DNA of 43,603 bases. It comes from Acidobacteriota bacterium. Its GTDB lineage: Bacteria > Acidobacteriota > Terriglobia > Terriglobales > Acidobacteriaceae. Shown here piece by piece: positions 1-8,671 of this stretch. The stretch is taken from assembly GCA_019241535.1 (NCBI GenBank), contig JAFAWX010000131.1, forward strand, positions 1 through 43,603, in the 5' to 3' direction. The stretch's first letter is position 1, and each line of letters begins with the position of its first letter. A program made the translations under genes and the position numbers. The notes beneath the pieces were generated by a model. The model made no database searches. It was not told where the DNA came from and worked only from the letters and a program-made list of their open reading frames with translations.

Positions 1-1
1 G

Positions 2-181
2 GTCGATTCCGCGGCGGTTTACTGGAACGCGTCTACGCGTTTCACCGACGGCGGAGAATTCGGCTTTGGCGCAGAGATGGGGATCAGCACACAAAAACTG
101 CATTGCCGCGGACCCTTCGCGTTGGAGGAGCTTACCTCCGCCAAATACCAGGTTATCGGCTCGGGCCAGGTGCGCGACTAA
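2..181 (+). CDS. proA: Glutamate-5-semialdehyde dehydrogenase, C-terminal end (partial)
   Basis: The first 59 codons of the window, up to the TAA at 179-181, encode the C-terminus of gamma-glutamyl phosphate reductase, the NADPH-dependent second step of proline synthesis. Diagnostic stretches are [17 protein letters not shown] and [10 protein letters not shown], which are near-invariant at the ProA C-terminus, and the usual ending of the form G-x-GQVR is present. The 5' part lies outside the window, so the start, active-site Cys and cofactor fold cannot be seen. It converges on truA. A short perfect inverted repeat (204-216, CCGCTC and GAGCGG around one base) lies between the two stop codons. 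The identification is from family sequence memory and is firm. Confidence 0.93.
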   Translation, partial: VDSAAVYWNASTRFTDGGEFGFGAEMGISTQKLHCRGPFALEELTSAKYQVIGSGQVRD

Positions 182-246
182 GGCACAGGCAAGGAGGTGC
201 AACCCGCTCTGAGCGGTCAGGCCTGGCAGAACCGAGGTCCGCGAGC

Positions 247-1038
247 TCAATATTCTACGTTCACCAGGTATAAGCCGCGTGCAGGAACGGTAGCGCCAGC
301 CAATGAGCGGTTGCGGGCGCGAAGGATAGCGATCACATCCTCAGGATGAATCGTGCCCTTTCCCACCAGCAGGAACGTGCCAACAAGATTCCGCACCATG
401 TGATGCAGGAATCCGCTACCACGCACCTCGTACATAAGTTCATCGCCTTCCTGGCGCCAGATGGAAGAGAAAATCGTCCGCACGTTGGATGTACCCGAAC
501 TGTACTCTCCGGGTTTTCCACCCGCTTCGACCTCGCGTCGCCCCCTGGGCTTTTCCGGATCGACGGCCGCGAATGAGGTGAAATCGTGCTCGCCTTCAAT
601 TCGCGCCGCCGCCTCCTGCATTGTCTCGAAGTGCAAAGGGTACGGATGATGCCACACGTAACGCGCGAAAAAAGGCGGGCAGATGGCCGGGCGGTAGAGC
701 CGATAACGATAGGTCTTTGATTTCGCGGCGGTTCGCGGATGAAAATCCGCGGCGACTTCACACGCCTCGAGCACCCGGATGGAACCGGGAAGAATGTCAT
801 TAAGTGCGATGACGAGATTGGCCACGGGAATTCGGGACTCGCTCCGGAAGGTAGCTACCTGCGCCAGCGCGTGCACCCCGGCATCCGTCCGTCCCGAACC
901 CTGAGGCAATACTTTTTCGCCGGTAATCCGTCCAATCGCTGTGGCGAGCGTTCCCTGGATGCTGGGAGCATCGGGCTGCGTCTGCCAGCCGCAGAAATCG
1001 GTTCCGTCGTAGGCCATCACCAGTTTGACATTGCGCAT
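247..1038 (-). CDS. truA: tRNA pseudouridine(38-40) synthase TruA
   Basis: Converts uridines 38-40 of tRNA anticodon arms to pseudouridine; cytoplasmic. The protein opens with KLVMAYDGTDFCGWQ, the TruA N-terminal signature, and carries GSGRTDAGVHA with the catalytic Asp, followed by a typical C-terminal half with GSGFLHHMVRNLVGT. The chosen ATG (1036-1038) gives 263 residues, close to the usual length of about 260-270. An in-frame ATG at 1069-1071 would add 11 residues that do not look like the family; neither start has a strong ribosome binding site. It is convergent with proA and divergent from the TolC-like gene at 1318. Nothing suggests truncation. Confidence 0.95.
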   Translation of the reverse strand: MRNVKLVMAYDGTDFCGWQTQPDAPSIQGTLATAIGRITGEKVLPQGSGRTDAGVHALAQVATFRSESRIPVANLVIALNDILPGSIRVLEACEVAADFHPRTAAKSKTYRYRLYRPAICPPFFARYVWHHPYPLHFETMQEAAARIEGEHDFTSFAAVDPEKPRGRREVEAGGKPGEYSSGTSNVRTIFSSIWRQEGDELMYEVRGSGFLHHMVRNLVGTFLLVGKGTIHPEDVIAILRARNRSLAGATVPARGLYLVNVEY

Positions 1039-1317
1039 TGATAAATCGAATCTTCCAAGGTGCTCTTGCATCCAAAATTACATTATTACGGATATTCGGG
1101 TGGATTCCCCGCGGAGGCGGACACGTTTCGGCTGAGTGTCCGATTCTCTATCATCGCCATTGAGAGGTTCCTGGGTCGGGAAGTGCGGAACCCGGCAACC
1201 TAGTTTTGCGTAGCACGGCTTGATGCCAGTTTAGTCGGAGTCGAGACCAGCTCTGGTTCGCTTCGGATTCAACCGCTTTGCGGGTAAAAATAGCACGTCA
1301 CACAGGGAGAGGATGGA
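1039..1317. promoter_or_regulatory. Divergent intergenic leader with hairpin, upstream of the TolC-like gene
   Basis: This 279-base gap separates truA from the first TolC-like gene. It holds an inverted repeat GGTTCC (1166-1171) / GGAACC (1187-1192) around a 15-base loop, directly followed by CCGGCAACCTAG (1192-1203), a string reminiscent of the conserved core of SAM-I type riboswitches. The rest of the SAM-I fold could not be matched, so no riboswitch class is assigned. A small hairpin CCGC-TTT-GCGG lies near 1282-1292. A purine-rich ribosome binding site (GGGAGAGG) precedes the ATG at 1318. It may be a structured 5' leader or only a promoter region. Confidence 0.35.
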
Positions 1318-3396
1318 ATGTCATTGTTTTGGAAGTGTGTCTTTCGAGCGCTCTGCTTGCTACTTTTGGCCGGTGCCCTCGAGGCCGTCCGGGCCCAGAC
1401 GGCGCCGCCGGCATCTGAGCAAAACACCGGATCCTCGCAGGCCAGTCTTCCCCAGTCCCCCGCGCCTCACCGTTTCCTGTTGAGGGATTACTCGAAGCCG
1501 AGGCGGGCTTTCCCCAATGTAATCGCTCCTTACACGCGGGAAGACGTCCCCGCGCCCGAGCTCGCCAACACGCCCAGACTCGAACAAATGATGCGCGAGG
1601 GCAAGATCTACCTCTCGATGGATGATGCTGTGGCGCTGGCACTTGAGAATAACCTCGATATCGGCATTGCCCGCTACAATCTGAACATCGCTGATACCGA
1701 TGTTTTGAGGGCAAGAGCGGGTGCCAATCAGATTCTTGGCGCCAACTTTGGTGTCGTGCAGAACACGCCAGGGGGAGGTGTTGGCGGACTGAGCGGTACA
1801 GTGGGATCGGGACCGGGCGGAACAGCGGCGGCGGCCGGAGGTATCGGGGCCGGAACTTCGGGCATTGTAAGCACATCGCTGGGACTCGGGCCGGTTATCA
1901 CCAGCTTCGATCCCATCTTGAGCGGCACCGTGCAGTTCGACCATGCCCGCTTTATTCCGACCAGCCCATTCGTAGGCACGGCGCAGAATACCACCACGGG
2001 AAATTTCAGCTATTTGCAGGGCTTCCAGTGGGGAACTAACATGTCGGTGGGCTTCACCAACTCTCGCACCACAACCAACAGCCTGTTTCAGACCGTCAGT
2101 CCCGCTTTGAGCTCGGGCTTCCAGTTCAAACTCACGCAACACCTGCTGCAGGGCTTCGGATTCGTCGCCAACGACCGGCTGATTCGCATCACCAAGAACA
2201 ATCGTGAAATTTCCGATGTGGCGTTCCGGCTGCAAATCATCACCACCGTCGACCAGATCGAAAATCTCTACTGGAACCTCGTGTACGCCTATGAGAACGT
2301 GAGGGTGCAGCAGGAAGCTCTGGCATTTGCGCAAAAAACGCTCTCTGACAATCAGAAGCAGGTCGAGATCGGCAGCCTGGCACCCATCGAAGTGGTTCGC
2401 GCCCAGAACACAGTGGCCGCGGATCAGCAGAATCTAATCCAGGCACAAACCAACCTCGATCTCCAGCAGTTGCTCATGAAAAATGCGCTCAGCCGCACGC
2501 TGCAGGATGCCCGGCTGGCAAGCGCCGAGGTGATCCCGACTTCTACCATGGCACTCCCCCAGCAGGAACCGGTGGTTCCGACCGAAGACCTCATCAATGA
2601 GGCGCTCGCGCACCGCGCCGAACTGGCCGAATCACGAATTGATCTGACTAACCGGGACATCAGCGCGCGCGCCATCAAGAGCGCGCTGCTGCCGACCCTG
2701 GATCTGTTCGCGTACTATAACGGGTCGGGAATCGGCGGTTCGCAAAACCCCAACTACATTTGCCGGACCCAGCCGACCTCGGGCTTCTGCCAGGGGTTCC
2801 AGTCCGCCGCTCCCATCTCCTACGGTTCGACTCTCGGCGATCTGGTGGACTCATCGGCACCGGACAAGGGTGTGGGAGTGACGCTCAATATCCCTATCCG
2901 CAATCGCCAGGCCCAGGCGCTCGCCTCTCGTTCCCTGCTTGAGTACCGCCAGGCCGAGATGCGCCTGCAGCAGATCGAAAACCAAGTGCGCATTGAGGTA
3001 CGGAACGCGCAGTTTTCGGTTACTCAGAATCGGGCTGCGGTGCAGGCGGCACAGGCGGCAGTCGCCTTGGCCAAGCAGTCGCTCGATGCCGAACAGAAGA
3101 AATTCAATCTGGGGGCATCGACCTCGACTCTCGTGCTGCAAAACCAATCCGCTTTGGCGGCGGCCGAGTCCAACCTGGTTTCAGCCGAAGCCGCCTATGA
3201 AAAGGCACAGATTGAGTTTGATCGGGCCACGGGACTGCTGCTCGAACACGCCGGAATCGTGATGTCCGATGCGGAAAAAGGGGAGGTGAACCATACGCCG
3301 AAGATACCCTTCGTGGCGCCGCGTTCTGACGTGCGCTCCGTGATGCCGCAGTCGCCAACTGAGCCCATCCAGCCCGCGCAACAACCGCAGCAGTAA
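1318..3396 (+). CDS. TolC-like outer membrane efflux protein, copy 1
   Basis: A 692-residue outer membrane channel of the TolC/OEP family, which pairs with an inner-membrane pump or type I secretion system. Residues 1-26 form a signal peptide ending in AVRA. Two OEP repeats follow: the first begins near residue 100 (LSMDDAVALALENNLDI), the second near 430 (LINEALAHRAELAESR), with long Gln/Ala-rich helices typical of the periplasmic tunnel. At about residues 150-185 there is a Gly/Ala/Ser-rich insertion (GGGVGGLSGTVGSG) not found in classical TolC. The C-terminus is Pro/Gln-rich. It is longer than E. coli TolC (about 490). Its tandem paralogue is at 3572; no pump or membrane-fusion gene adjoins, so the substrate is unknown. 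The start has a good ribosome binding site. Confidence 0.88.
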   Translation: MSLFWKCVFRALCLLLLAGALEAVRAQTAPPASEQNTGSSQASLPQSPAPHRFLLRDYSKPRRAFPNVIAPYTREDVPAPELANTPRLEQMMREGKIYLSMDDAVALALENNLDIGIARYNLNIADTDVLRARAGANQILGANFGVVQNTPGGGVGGLSGTVGSGPGGTAAAAGGIGAGTSGIVSTSLGLGPVITSFDPILSGTVQFDHARFIPTSPFVGTAQNTTTGNFSYLQGFQWGTNMSVGFTNSRTTTNSLFQTVSPALSSGFQFKLTQHLLQGFGFVANDRLIRITKNNREISDVAFRLQIITTVDQIENLYWNLVYAYENVRVQQEALAFAQKTLSDNQKQVEIGSLAPIEVVRAQNTVAADQQNLIQAQTNLDLQQLLMKNALSRTLQDARLASAEVIPTSTMALPQQEPVVPTEDLINEALAHRAELAESRIDLTNRDISARAIKSALLPTLDLFAYYNGSGIGGSQNPNYICRTQPTSGFCQGFQSAAPISYGSTLGDLVDSSAPDKGVGVTLNIPIRNRQAQALASRSLLEYRQAEMRLQQIENQVRIEVRNAQFSVTQNRAAVQAAQAAVALAKQSLDAEQKKFNLGASTSTLVLQNQSALAAAESNLVSAEAAYEKAQIEFDRATGLLLEHAGIVMSDAEKGEVNHTPKIPFVAPRSDVRSVMPQSPTEPIQPAQQPQQ

Positions 3397-3405
3397 ACCC
3401 GCAAA

Positions 3406-3440
3406 GCGGCCGGTGGAGAGCTTCACCGGCCGCTCGCTTT
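3406..3440 (+). terminator. Hairpin terminator after TolC-like copy 1
   Basis: A perfect 10-bp stem, GCGGCCGGTG (3406-3415) with CACCGGCCGC (3424-3433), encloses an 8-base loop 10 bases past the stop codon. It is followed by a weak T-rich stretch (TCGCTTT, then TTCTTTT). This fits an intrinsic terminator that may separate transcription of the two paralogues. Confidence 0.65.
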
Positions 3441-3483
3441 ACAATTCTTTTCGCTGAGTTCAGAAACTCCCAGATAACCTGTA

Positions 3484-3506
3484 CAATCCCGGAATTTCCG
3501 GGATTG
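3484..3506. promoter_or_regulatory. Perfect 23-bp palindrome upstream of TolC-like copy 2
   Basis: CAATCCCGGAA and TTCCGGGATTG form an 11+1+11 perfect palindrome ending 65 bases before the ATG at 3572. It has no following T-tract, so a dimeric repressor or activator operator is a better fit than a terminator. The binding protein is unknown. Confidence 0.45.
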
Positions 3507-3571
3507 CTGCTTCTCGGTCCAATGCTGGTCCGGAAGCCCGCGCTCCATTAACGCCCCGTGAGGATATTGCC

Positions 3572-5674
3572 ATGTCAGGCCAGAAAGTTGTCGCCCTCCT
3601 CTTCAGTATTCTCTTTTTCGTGTTTGCCGTCGCAAGCGCCGGCCACGCGCAGAATACAGCCAATTCGAGTTCCACAGCTCCGCAATCACTGCCGCCGGCG
3701 CCACAATCTTCGAGTGCACGGGCTGAAACGCTTCCGCGCTATCTGTCCGAAGACTACACCAAGCCGGCCCGACCTTTTCCTAACGTTATTGCGCCCTACA
3801 AACCGCGGCATGTCGCCCAACCCGACCTGGTCAATACACCCAGGATTGGCCAACTGCTGCAGGGCGGCAAGCTGCTGCTCTCGATGGACGACGCGATCGC
3901 GCTGGCGCTTGAGAACAACCTCGATTTGGTGCTGGCACGCTATAACCTCAACATCGCCGACACAGATGTTCTGCGGGCCAGAGCCGGATCAAGCATTCTC
4001 GGCGTTAACACGGGGGTGGTGCAAAACACCCCCGGCGGCGGTGTAGGCGGACTGAGCGGCACGGTTGGTTCCGGCACCGGCGGTACAAGTGTTGCGGCCG
4101 GCGGCGCGGGTAGCGGCACCAATGGGCTGGTGAGTTCCACCCTCGGCATTGGTTCGCCAATCACCCCTTTTGATCCCTCGCTCACTGGAAGTCTACAAAT
4201 GGACCGCAATTATGTCCTCTCGAGCAGCGCTCTGAGTGGACGGGCGGTAACCAACAACAATACGGGAACCGCCAACTTCGGCTACCAGCAGGGGTTTCAC
4301 ACGGGAACCAACATGGCAGTGAGCTTCAATAACACGCACACCACTACCAACGGTCCGCTCAGCGCACTCAGTCCGACTCTGAGCTCGGGTTTTCAGTTTC
4401 GGGTGACGCAGCAGTTGCTCCAGGGTTTCGGGTTCCTGCCGAACACGCGCTTCATTCGAATCGCTAAGAATAATCGCGAGATTTCTGACGTTGCCTTCCG
4501 TTTGCAGGTAATTACAACCGTCGATCAGATCGAGAATCTCTACTGGAACCTGGTCTACGCCTTCGAAAATGTGCGCGTCCAGCAGGAAGCGCTGAGCTTC
4601 GCCGAGAAAACATTGTCCGACAATGAACGAGCGGTGCAGGTGGGCACCTTGCCACCCATCCAAGTCGTCAGTGCGCAGAGCACGGTGGCCAGCAACCGCC
4701 AGGCAATGACTGTAGCGCAGACGAACCTGCAACTGCAGGAACTGCTCGTGAAAAATGCCATCAGTCGAAATCTCGAGGACCCAACCCTGGTGGGTGCAGA
4801 GGTAATCCCTACTTCGACCATCCAGCTGCCCTCCCAGGAGCCGGTTGTTCCCACGCAGGACCTTATTAACGAGGCGCTGGCACACCGCGCGGAGCTCGCG
4901 GAATCGCGAATTGACCTGACCAGCCGCGACATCAACATCAAATCGGTTCGAAATGCCATGCTCCCATCCCTCGATGTGTACGCCTATTACGGTGGCAGCG
5001 GGCTGGGCGGCACCTTGAATCCAAATGCCGCTTTTTGCCCTTCCTCCTCCGGTATCTGCATAAACCGCAACCGCATTCCTTCTCAGTTCCTTTCCGCTCC
5101 GGTCGGCTATGGAGACACCCTCAGCCAGCTCGTAAGCTCGAACGGACCGGACAAAGGGCTGGGCGTTACTTTGACCATTCCAATCCTGAACCGTACGGCG
5201 CAGGCAAACCAGGTGCGCGCGGAGCTGGAGTTTCGCCAGGCACAGGTGCGCCTGCAGCAACTGGAAAACCAAATAAGAATTGAAACCAGGAATGCGCAGT
5301 TCGATGTGCAACAGAATCGCGCCAGCGTGGATGCCGCGCAGGCAGCAGTCAAGCTTGCGCGTCAAACGGTAAATGCCGAGCAAAAAAAGCTCGAGGCGGG
5401 AGTTTCAAACCCCACGGCGGTGATGCAGGTGCAGGCTTCCCTGACAAACACGGAGTCGACTCTGGTGTCAGCCATGGCAGCCTACGCCAAATCCCTCGTC
5501 GAGTTGGACCGCGCCACCGGGCTGCTGCTGGAACATGCCGGAATCGTGATGTCGGATGCAGAAAAGGGTCAAGTGACCAAGATGCCGAAAACCCCTTCTG
5601 TAGCTCCGCGGACCGACCTGCCCTCAGCCACCGCACCCGAGGTCGAACAGCAACCGGCACCGGCTCCGAAATAG
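3572..5674 (+). CDS. TolC-like outer membrane efflux protein, copy 2
   Basis: A 700-residue paralogue of the gene at 1318, in tandem on the same strand. Residues 1-26 are a signal peptide (core LLFSILFFVFAVASAG, cleavage near GHA-Q). The same order of parts is present: Pro-rich linker, DDAIALALENNLDLVLARYN, the Gly-rich insertion near residues 150-190 (GGGVGGLSGTVGSGTGG), two OEP repeats and a Pro/Ala/Gln tail. Long blocks are nearly identical between the copies (ITTVDQIENLYWNLVYA and NEALAHRAELAESRIDLT), while the region after the Gly-rich insertion and the tail diverge. It probably serves as an export duct like copy 1. GTGAGGA before the ATG is a plausible ribosome binding site. The last 57 bases recur in decayed form at 8576-8632. 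Confidence 0.88.
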   Translation: MSGQKVVALLFSILFFVFAVASAGHAQNTANSSSTAPQSLPPAPQSSSARAETLPRYLSEDYTKPARPFPNVIAPYKPRHVAQPDLVNTPRIGQLLQGGKLLLSMDDAIALALENNLDLVLARYNLNIADTDVLRARAGSSILGVNTGVVQNTPGGGVGGLSGTVGSGTGGTSVAAGGAGSGTNGLVSSTLGIGSPITPFDPSLTGSLQMDRNYVLSSSALSGRAVTNNNTGTANFGYQQGFHTGTNMAVSFNNTHTTTNGPLSALSPTLSSGFQFRVTQQLLQGFGFLPNTRFIRIAKNNREISDVAFRLQVITTVDQIENLYWNLVYAFENVRVQQEALSFAEKTLSDNERAVQVGTLPPIQVVSAQSTVASNRQAMTVAQTNLQLQELLVKNAISRNLEDPTLVGAEVIPTSTIQLPSQEPVVPTQDLINEALAHRAELAESRIDLTSRDINIKSVRNAMLPSLDVYAYYGGSGLGGTLNPNAAFCPSSSGICINRNRIPSQFLSAPVGYGDTLSQLVSSNGPDKGLGVTLTIPILNRTAQANQVRAELEFRQAQVRLQQLENQIRIETRNAQFDVQQNRASVDAAQAAVKLARQTVNAEQKKLEAGVSNPTAVMQVQASLTNTESTLVSAMAAYAKSLVELDRATGLLLEHAGIVMSDAEKGQVTKMPKTPSVAPRTDLPSATAPEVEQQPAPAPK

Positions 5675-5718
5675 ATAGCAGAAAATGGGCGATCAAACAC
5701 GAAGGCAGGCGTGAAACG

Positions 5719-6561
5719 TCAGGATGGCTGCCGGCGAGCAAGCTCCCAGGCCTTCGCGTACTTCCAGGAGACATAGCCGGCATGATAGAGGTGAAGCAAC
5801 AAGCCTTCGCGGCCGTCGAGAAAACCTAGGCGGAAAACGTAATTGTAGAGAAAGGTCAATCCGGGTCGGAGAACAATGTTGATCAAACTGAAACGGCTAT
5901 GGCCGCGCCCGCTCGCAATCTGGGCTCCGGCTGACGAATAGCTGTTCATATGAGCAATATAGCCCTGCAAAGTCGGATAGGCGCAATGGACAAGAGCATG
6001 GGTGAGCTTGCCGGTAGGGCCATCGACCCGGATCGTGGGGTGGGCGCCATACTCCTCGAATTTCCCGGCCCCGCGGCGGATCAGACGCAACTTGGGGTCA
6101 GGATAAAATCCGCCATGCTTTATCCAACGGCCCAGAAAGTAATTTTTCCGAGGAATCCAGAAACCGACAGAGTTCGGACTCCCGTTAGCTTGACTTCCGC
6201 TGGTAAGTGCATCCCACTGCGGAACGTCACCGGTCGGTCCCTGCGGCGGAGTACCCCAAATTAGGGCATGAATTTCGCCGGCGAGTCCGGGCTCGAGGCT
6301 CTCGTCCGCATCGAGTTGCAGGATCCAGTCCCCCGTACCTTTATCCATGGCAGAATTCTTCTGCGCCGCAAAGCCTTTCCAGGGCTCGACGAATACCCTG
6401 GCACTGTAAGAGTGGGCAATCTCGAGGGTACGGTCGCTCGAACCCGAATCGACGATGATGATTTCGCTGTCTCCGTCATGGACCAGTGGCATTACGCTTT
6501 GAAGCGTGCGCGACAGGTTGGCTTCTTCATTCAGGGTGATGAGAGCGACGGAAAGCTTCAC
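5719..6561 (-). CDS. Family 2 glycosyltransferase, LPS core type
   Basis: A 280-residue GT-A fold glycosyltransferase that transfers sugar from a nucleotide-sugar donor, probably to lipopolysaccharide or another envelope glycan at the cytoplasmic face. The N-terminus has SVALITLNEEANLSRTL, then IIIVDSGSSDRTLEIA and WILQLDADESLEPGL, where DAD is the metal/donor site. The middle FWIPRKNYFLGRWIKHGGFY and the later FLYNYVFRLGFLDG resemble the WaaE/KdtX-like subgroup of lipopolysaccharide beta-glycosyltransferases. The start is GTG (6559-6561) with no obvious ribosome binding site. It lies downstream of the multihaem cytochrome gene on the same strand, 179 bases away, and converges on the TolC-like gene. 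A broken copy exists at 8672-8968. Confidence 0.86.
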   Translation of the reverse strand: MKLSVALITLNEEANLSRTLQSVMPLVHDGDSEIIIVDSGSSDRTLEIAHSYSARVFVEPWKGFAAQKNSAMDKGTGDWILQLDADESLEPGLAGEIHALIWGTPPQGPTGDVPQWDALTSGSQANGSPNSVGFWIPRKNYFLGRWIKHGGFYPDPKLRLIRRGAGKFEEYGAHPTIRVDGPTGKLTHALVHCAYPTLQGYIAHMNSYSSAGAQIASGRGHSRFSLINIVLRPGLTFLYNYVFRLGFLDGREGLLLHLYHAGYVSWKYAKAWELARRQPS

Positions 6562-6740
6562 GCACAGAGAATATACCTACGGATCCGCCGGGAAAGGTGT
6601 TTAGCGGTAGGGCTGGAACCGCAGCCGCCCTCCGGCCATATAGTCTACCGCTGGAACGAATAAGCCAGCGGAGTCCCTTTCCTTGGTGATACTCACTGAG
6701 TCGGGCGGTAGAACCCTAGTTGACTATGGGCGGGCGCGAT

Positions 6741-8390
6741 TCAGTCTAGTTGCAATCGCCAAGGCGAACGTTCCGGCCAGTTCTTTATGGCTTTCGTTGC
6801 CCAGGTTGTGGACTTATCTTTGTGACACGACGTGCATGGATTAGGAATTCCGTACTGGTCCGCCAGCTGTGGGCTGATAAAACGGAAGGTGTGTGCATGA
6901 ACAAACGTGTTTGCGGGCCCCTCGCTTTCGATCAGAGGCATGTGACAAACAATGCACTGACTTCCAGCAGAACCAGGCTTATGATGCGTGTGCTCTTCGA
7001 GCGTAGCTGTTCGGGGCCCGTTTGGAGAAAGAGGAGCGTGGCAATCTAAACAGAGTCTATCGGCAGGCTTCGTAAGTTGCGCGTAATTATTCGTGCCATG
7101 CACGTCGTGGCAGCTGAAACAAGTGATCCCACGACGATACATTATGCTCTGGACAAAATCGTTGCCCTGCATTCGGTTCTTATGCGCCGTGCCGTCAGCG
7201 AAGTAATAGAAATCGGTACGACCTAGCGTAGGCTCCTCGAGCTTCCAGTAATCTTGTAGTCTTTCCCCCACGCGATAACCGACCGGCCAGTCATAATACT
7301 TGCCCTCGATGGGTATCGTAAGCGGGCGTCCTTGCGAATGACATTGGATGCACGTATCGCTGGCTGCAACATAGTTCGTGCGAGAGGGGTTAAAAATATT
7401 CCTTTGGGTTGGATGTGCGGCATGTTCGCTCGCGGGCCCGTGACAGCGTTCGCACCCTACATTCCATTCCGCGACCTGCTTCGTGCGAATATCGTATCCG
7501 ACCGAATGGCACCCGTCGCAAGTCGGACCAGTTGGCCGGGCCATATTGTTGGGCGGATAGTATTGCGCCCACCAATCCGTACCCGGGCGGACGAAATACT
7601 TGCTCCAGACGTGGTTCTTGACCTCCCACTGAGCGCCGAGCGGATAGTAATCGGCGCCTACTTTGGTGAAGTAGCGCTGCTTCCAAAGACTGCCGTAAAC
7701 GAAAGCGATTTGATCGACTGTGAACTTTGCCACTCTGTTCGTGGCAAGGTCTGATATGAGAGCTTCAGGATGTTCACGAGGATCGCGCACGACGTTCGCC
7801 ATCGGCGTCCGTTTCCAGCGATCGTATATTTCGCGATGGCACGTTCGACACGCTTGCGAACCAATATAGTGGGCTGAGCTGAGCGCTACTGTCTGTGCCT
7901 GCTCTTCTCCCGCCATAAGTGGACGCATGTTGCGGATGAAAATAAGCAATTGCCAAATGCCGGATGTTTTCAGATGTGGACGGTCCCAAGCGGGCATTCC
8001 AGTGAGCTGAACACCATTTTCAATGATGTAGTGAATTTCACCATCGGTGAGACTCTGGGTTGCGCGGGAGCTGAGATTAGGGGCACGCGGATACAGACTC
8101 CGACCGATTGAAGTCGTGGCGTTGCCGTCTATTCCGTGACAATTGGCGCATCGTGCTAAAAAGAGTTCCCGCCCAGCCTGTAGGTTTTCTGCCGAAGCTG
8201 GCAGCGGATTAGTCTCGCGCCTTGCTTTTCGCGGGATTGCTAGATCTCGAATTCTTCTGGCAATGGCGGATTCGAACGGTAAGGGTTCGGTTGTCGCACG
8301 AAAACCCCGGTAGACAAGCAGTAAAAGACAGACAAGGATTGCCAATGTGAGAAGAAAGAAAGTAACCAGCCGTGCCTCCCACTTTTTCAC
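6741..8390 (-). CDS. Nine-haem c-type cytochrome, membrane anchored
   Basis: A 549-residue periplasmic electron-transfer protein. Residues 8-28 are a strongly hydrophobic signal or anchor segment. Nine CXXCH haem sites can be read in order: CANCH (residue 81), CRTCH (181), CDGCH, CERCH, CIQCH, CFSCH, CLDCH, CIVCH and CTSCH. The first belongs to a class I monohaem domain with a likely Met ligand in GMPAW (Met132). The remaining eight form a C-terminal multihaem block with many extra His residues, resembling the hydroxylamine oxidoreductase/cytochrome c554 superfamily. This looks like a fusion of a soluble cytochrome c with an octahaem module. The start is GTG. Whether it is an enzyme or an electron conduit cannot be told; no quinol dehydrogenase partner is adjacent. 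Confidence 0.9.
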   Translation of the reverse strand: MKKWEARLVTFFLLTLAILVCLLLLVYRGFRATTEPLPFESAIARRIRDLAIPRKARRETNPLPASAENLQAGRELFLARCANCHGIDGNATTSIGRSLYPRAPNLSSRATQSLTDGEIHYIIENGVQLTGMPAWDRPHLKTSGIWQLLIFIRNMRPLMAGEEQAQTVALSSAHYIGSQACRTCHREIYDRWKRTPMANVVRDPREHPEALISDLATNRVAKFTVDQIAFVYGSLWKQRYFTKVGADYYPLGAQWEVKNHVWSKYFVRPGTDWWAQYYPPNNMARPTGPTCDGCHSVGYDIRTKQVAEWNVGCERCHGPASEHAAHPTQRNIFNPSRTNYVAASDTCIQCHSQGRPLTIPIEGKYYDWPVGYRVGERLQDYWKLEEPTLGRTDFYYFADGTAHKNRMQGNDFVQSIMYRRGITCFSCHDVHGTNNYAQLTKPADRLCLDCHAPLSPNGPRTATLEEHTHHKPGSAGSQCIVCHMPLIESEGPANTFVHAHTFRFISPQLADQYGIPNPCTSCHKDKSTTWATKAIKNWPERSPWRLQLD

Positions 8391-8575
8391 TGGCGTGATT
8401 GTAGTGGAGGCTCAATTGGGAGGACCAACAAAATCCGATCATCGTTGTTTGCCTCTGAAACGTCACCTGACTGGACAAAGTACCGGTTTCGGACAAGTCT
8501 TTTGTTTGCTGTCTCCTTTCAGTGCATCTTGCGATTCACGAAAACGAAACAGACAAGGTCTGCTTCGGCAAGGAG
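8391..8575. promoter_or_regulatory. Upstream region of the cytochrome gene
   Basis: This stretch precedes the GTG start of the minus-strand cytochrome gene and probably contains its promoter. No clear -10/-35 pair or operator is visible. Its right edge abuts the decayed TolC tail. Confidence 0.3.
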
Positions 8576-8632
8576 CTGCCCTCAGCCACCTCACCTCAGG
8601 TCGAACAGCAGCCGGCACCGGCGCCGAAATAG
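8576..8632 (+). pseudogene. Remnant of a TolC-like gene 3' end
   Basis: This 57-base block aligns without gaps to the last 57 bases of TolC-like copy 2 (5618-5674); by hand count 52 of 57 bases match, including the final GCACCGG, CCGAAA and TAG stop. No TolC reading frame precedes it, so it is the tail of a lost or truncated third copy. It runs directly into the glycosyltransferase remnant, as in the intact locus. Confidence 0.8.
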
Positions 8633-8671
8633 ATAGCAGAAGACCGGCGAGCAAACACGAGGCAAGAAACG

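Noticed and set aside
1187-1203. SAM-I riboswitch suggested by CCCGGCAACC
   Set aside because: Only one short core string matches; the other conserved helices and the following AATTCC-type segment are missing.
1360-2334. A 324-codon open frame on the minus strand inside TolC copy 1
   Set aside because: It is antisense to a gene with clear family motifs and a signal peptide, and its translation shows no family likeness.
4193-5383. A 396-codon minus-strand frame inside TolC copy 2
   Set aside because: Shadow of the high-GC coding strand; no motif, no start signals, and the plus-strand gene is certain.
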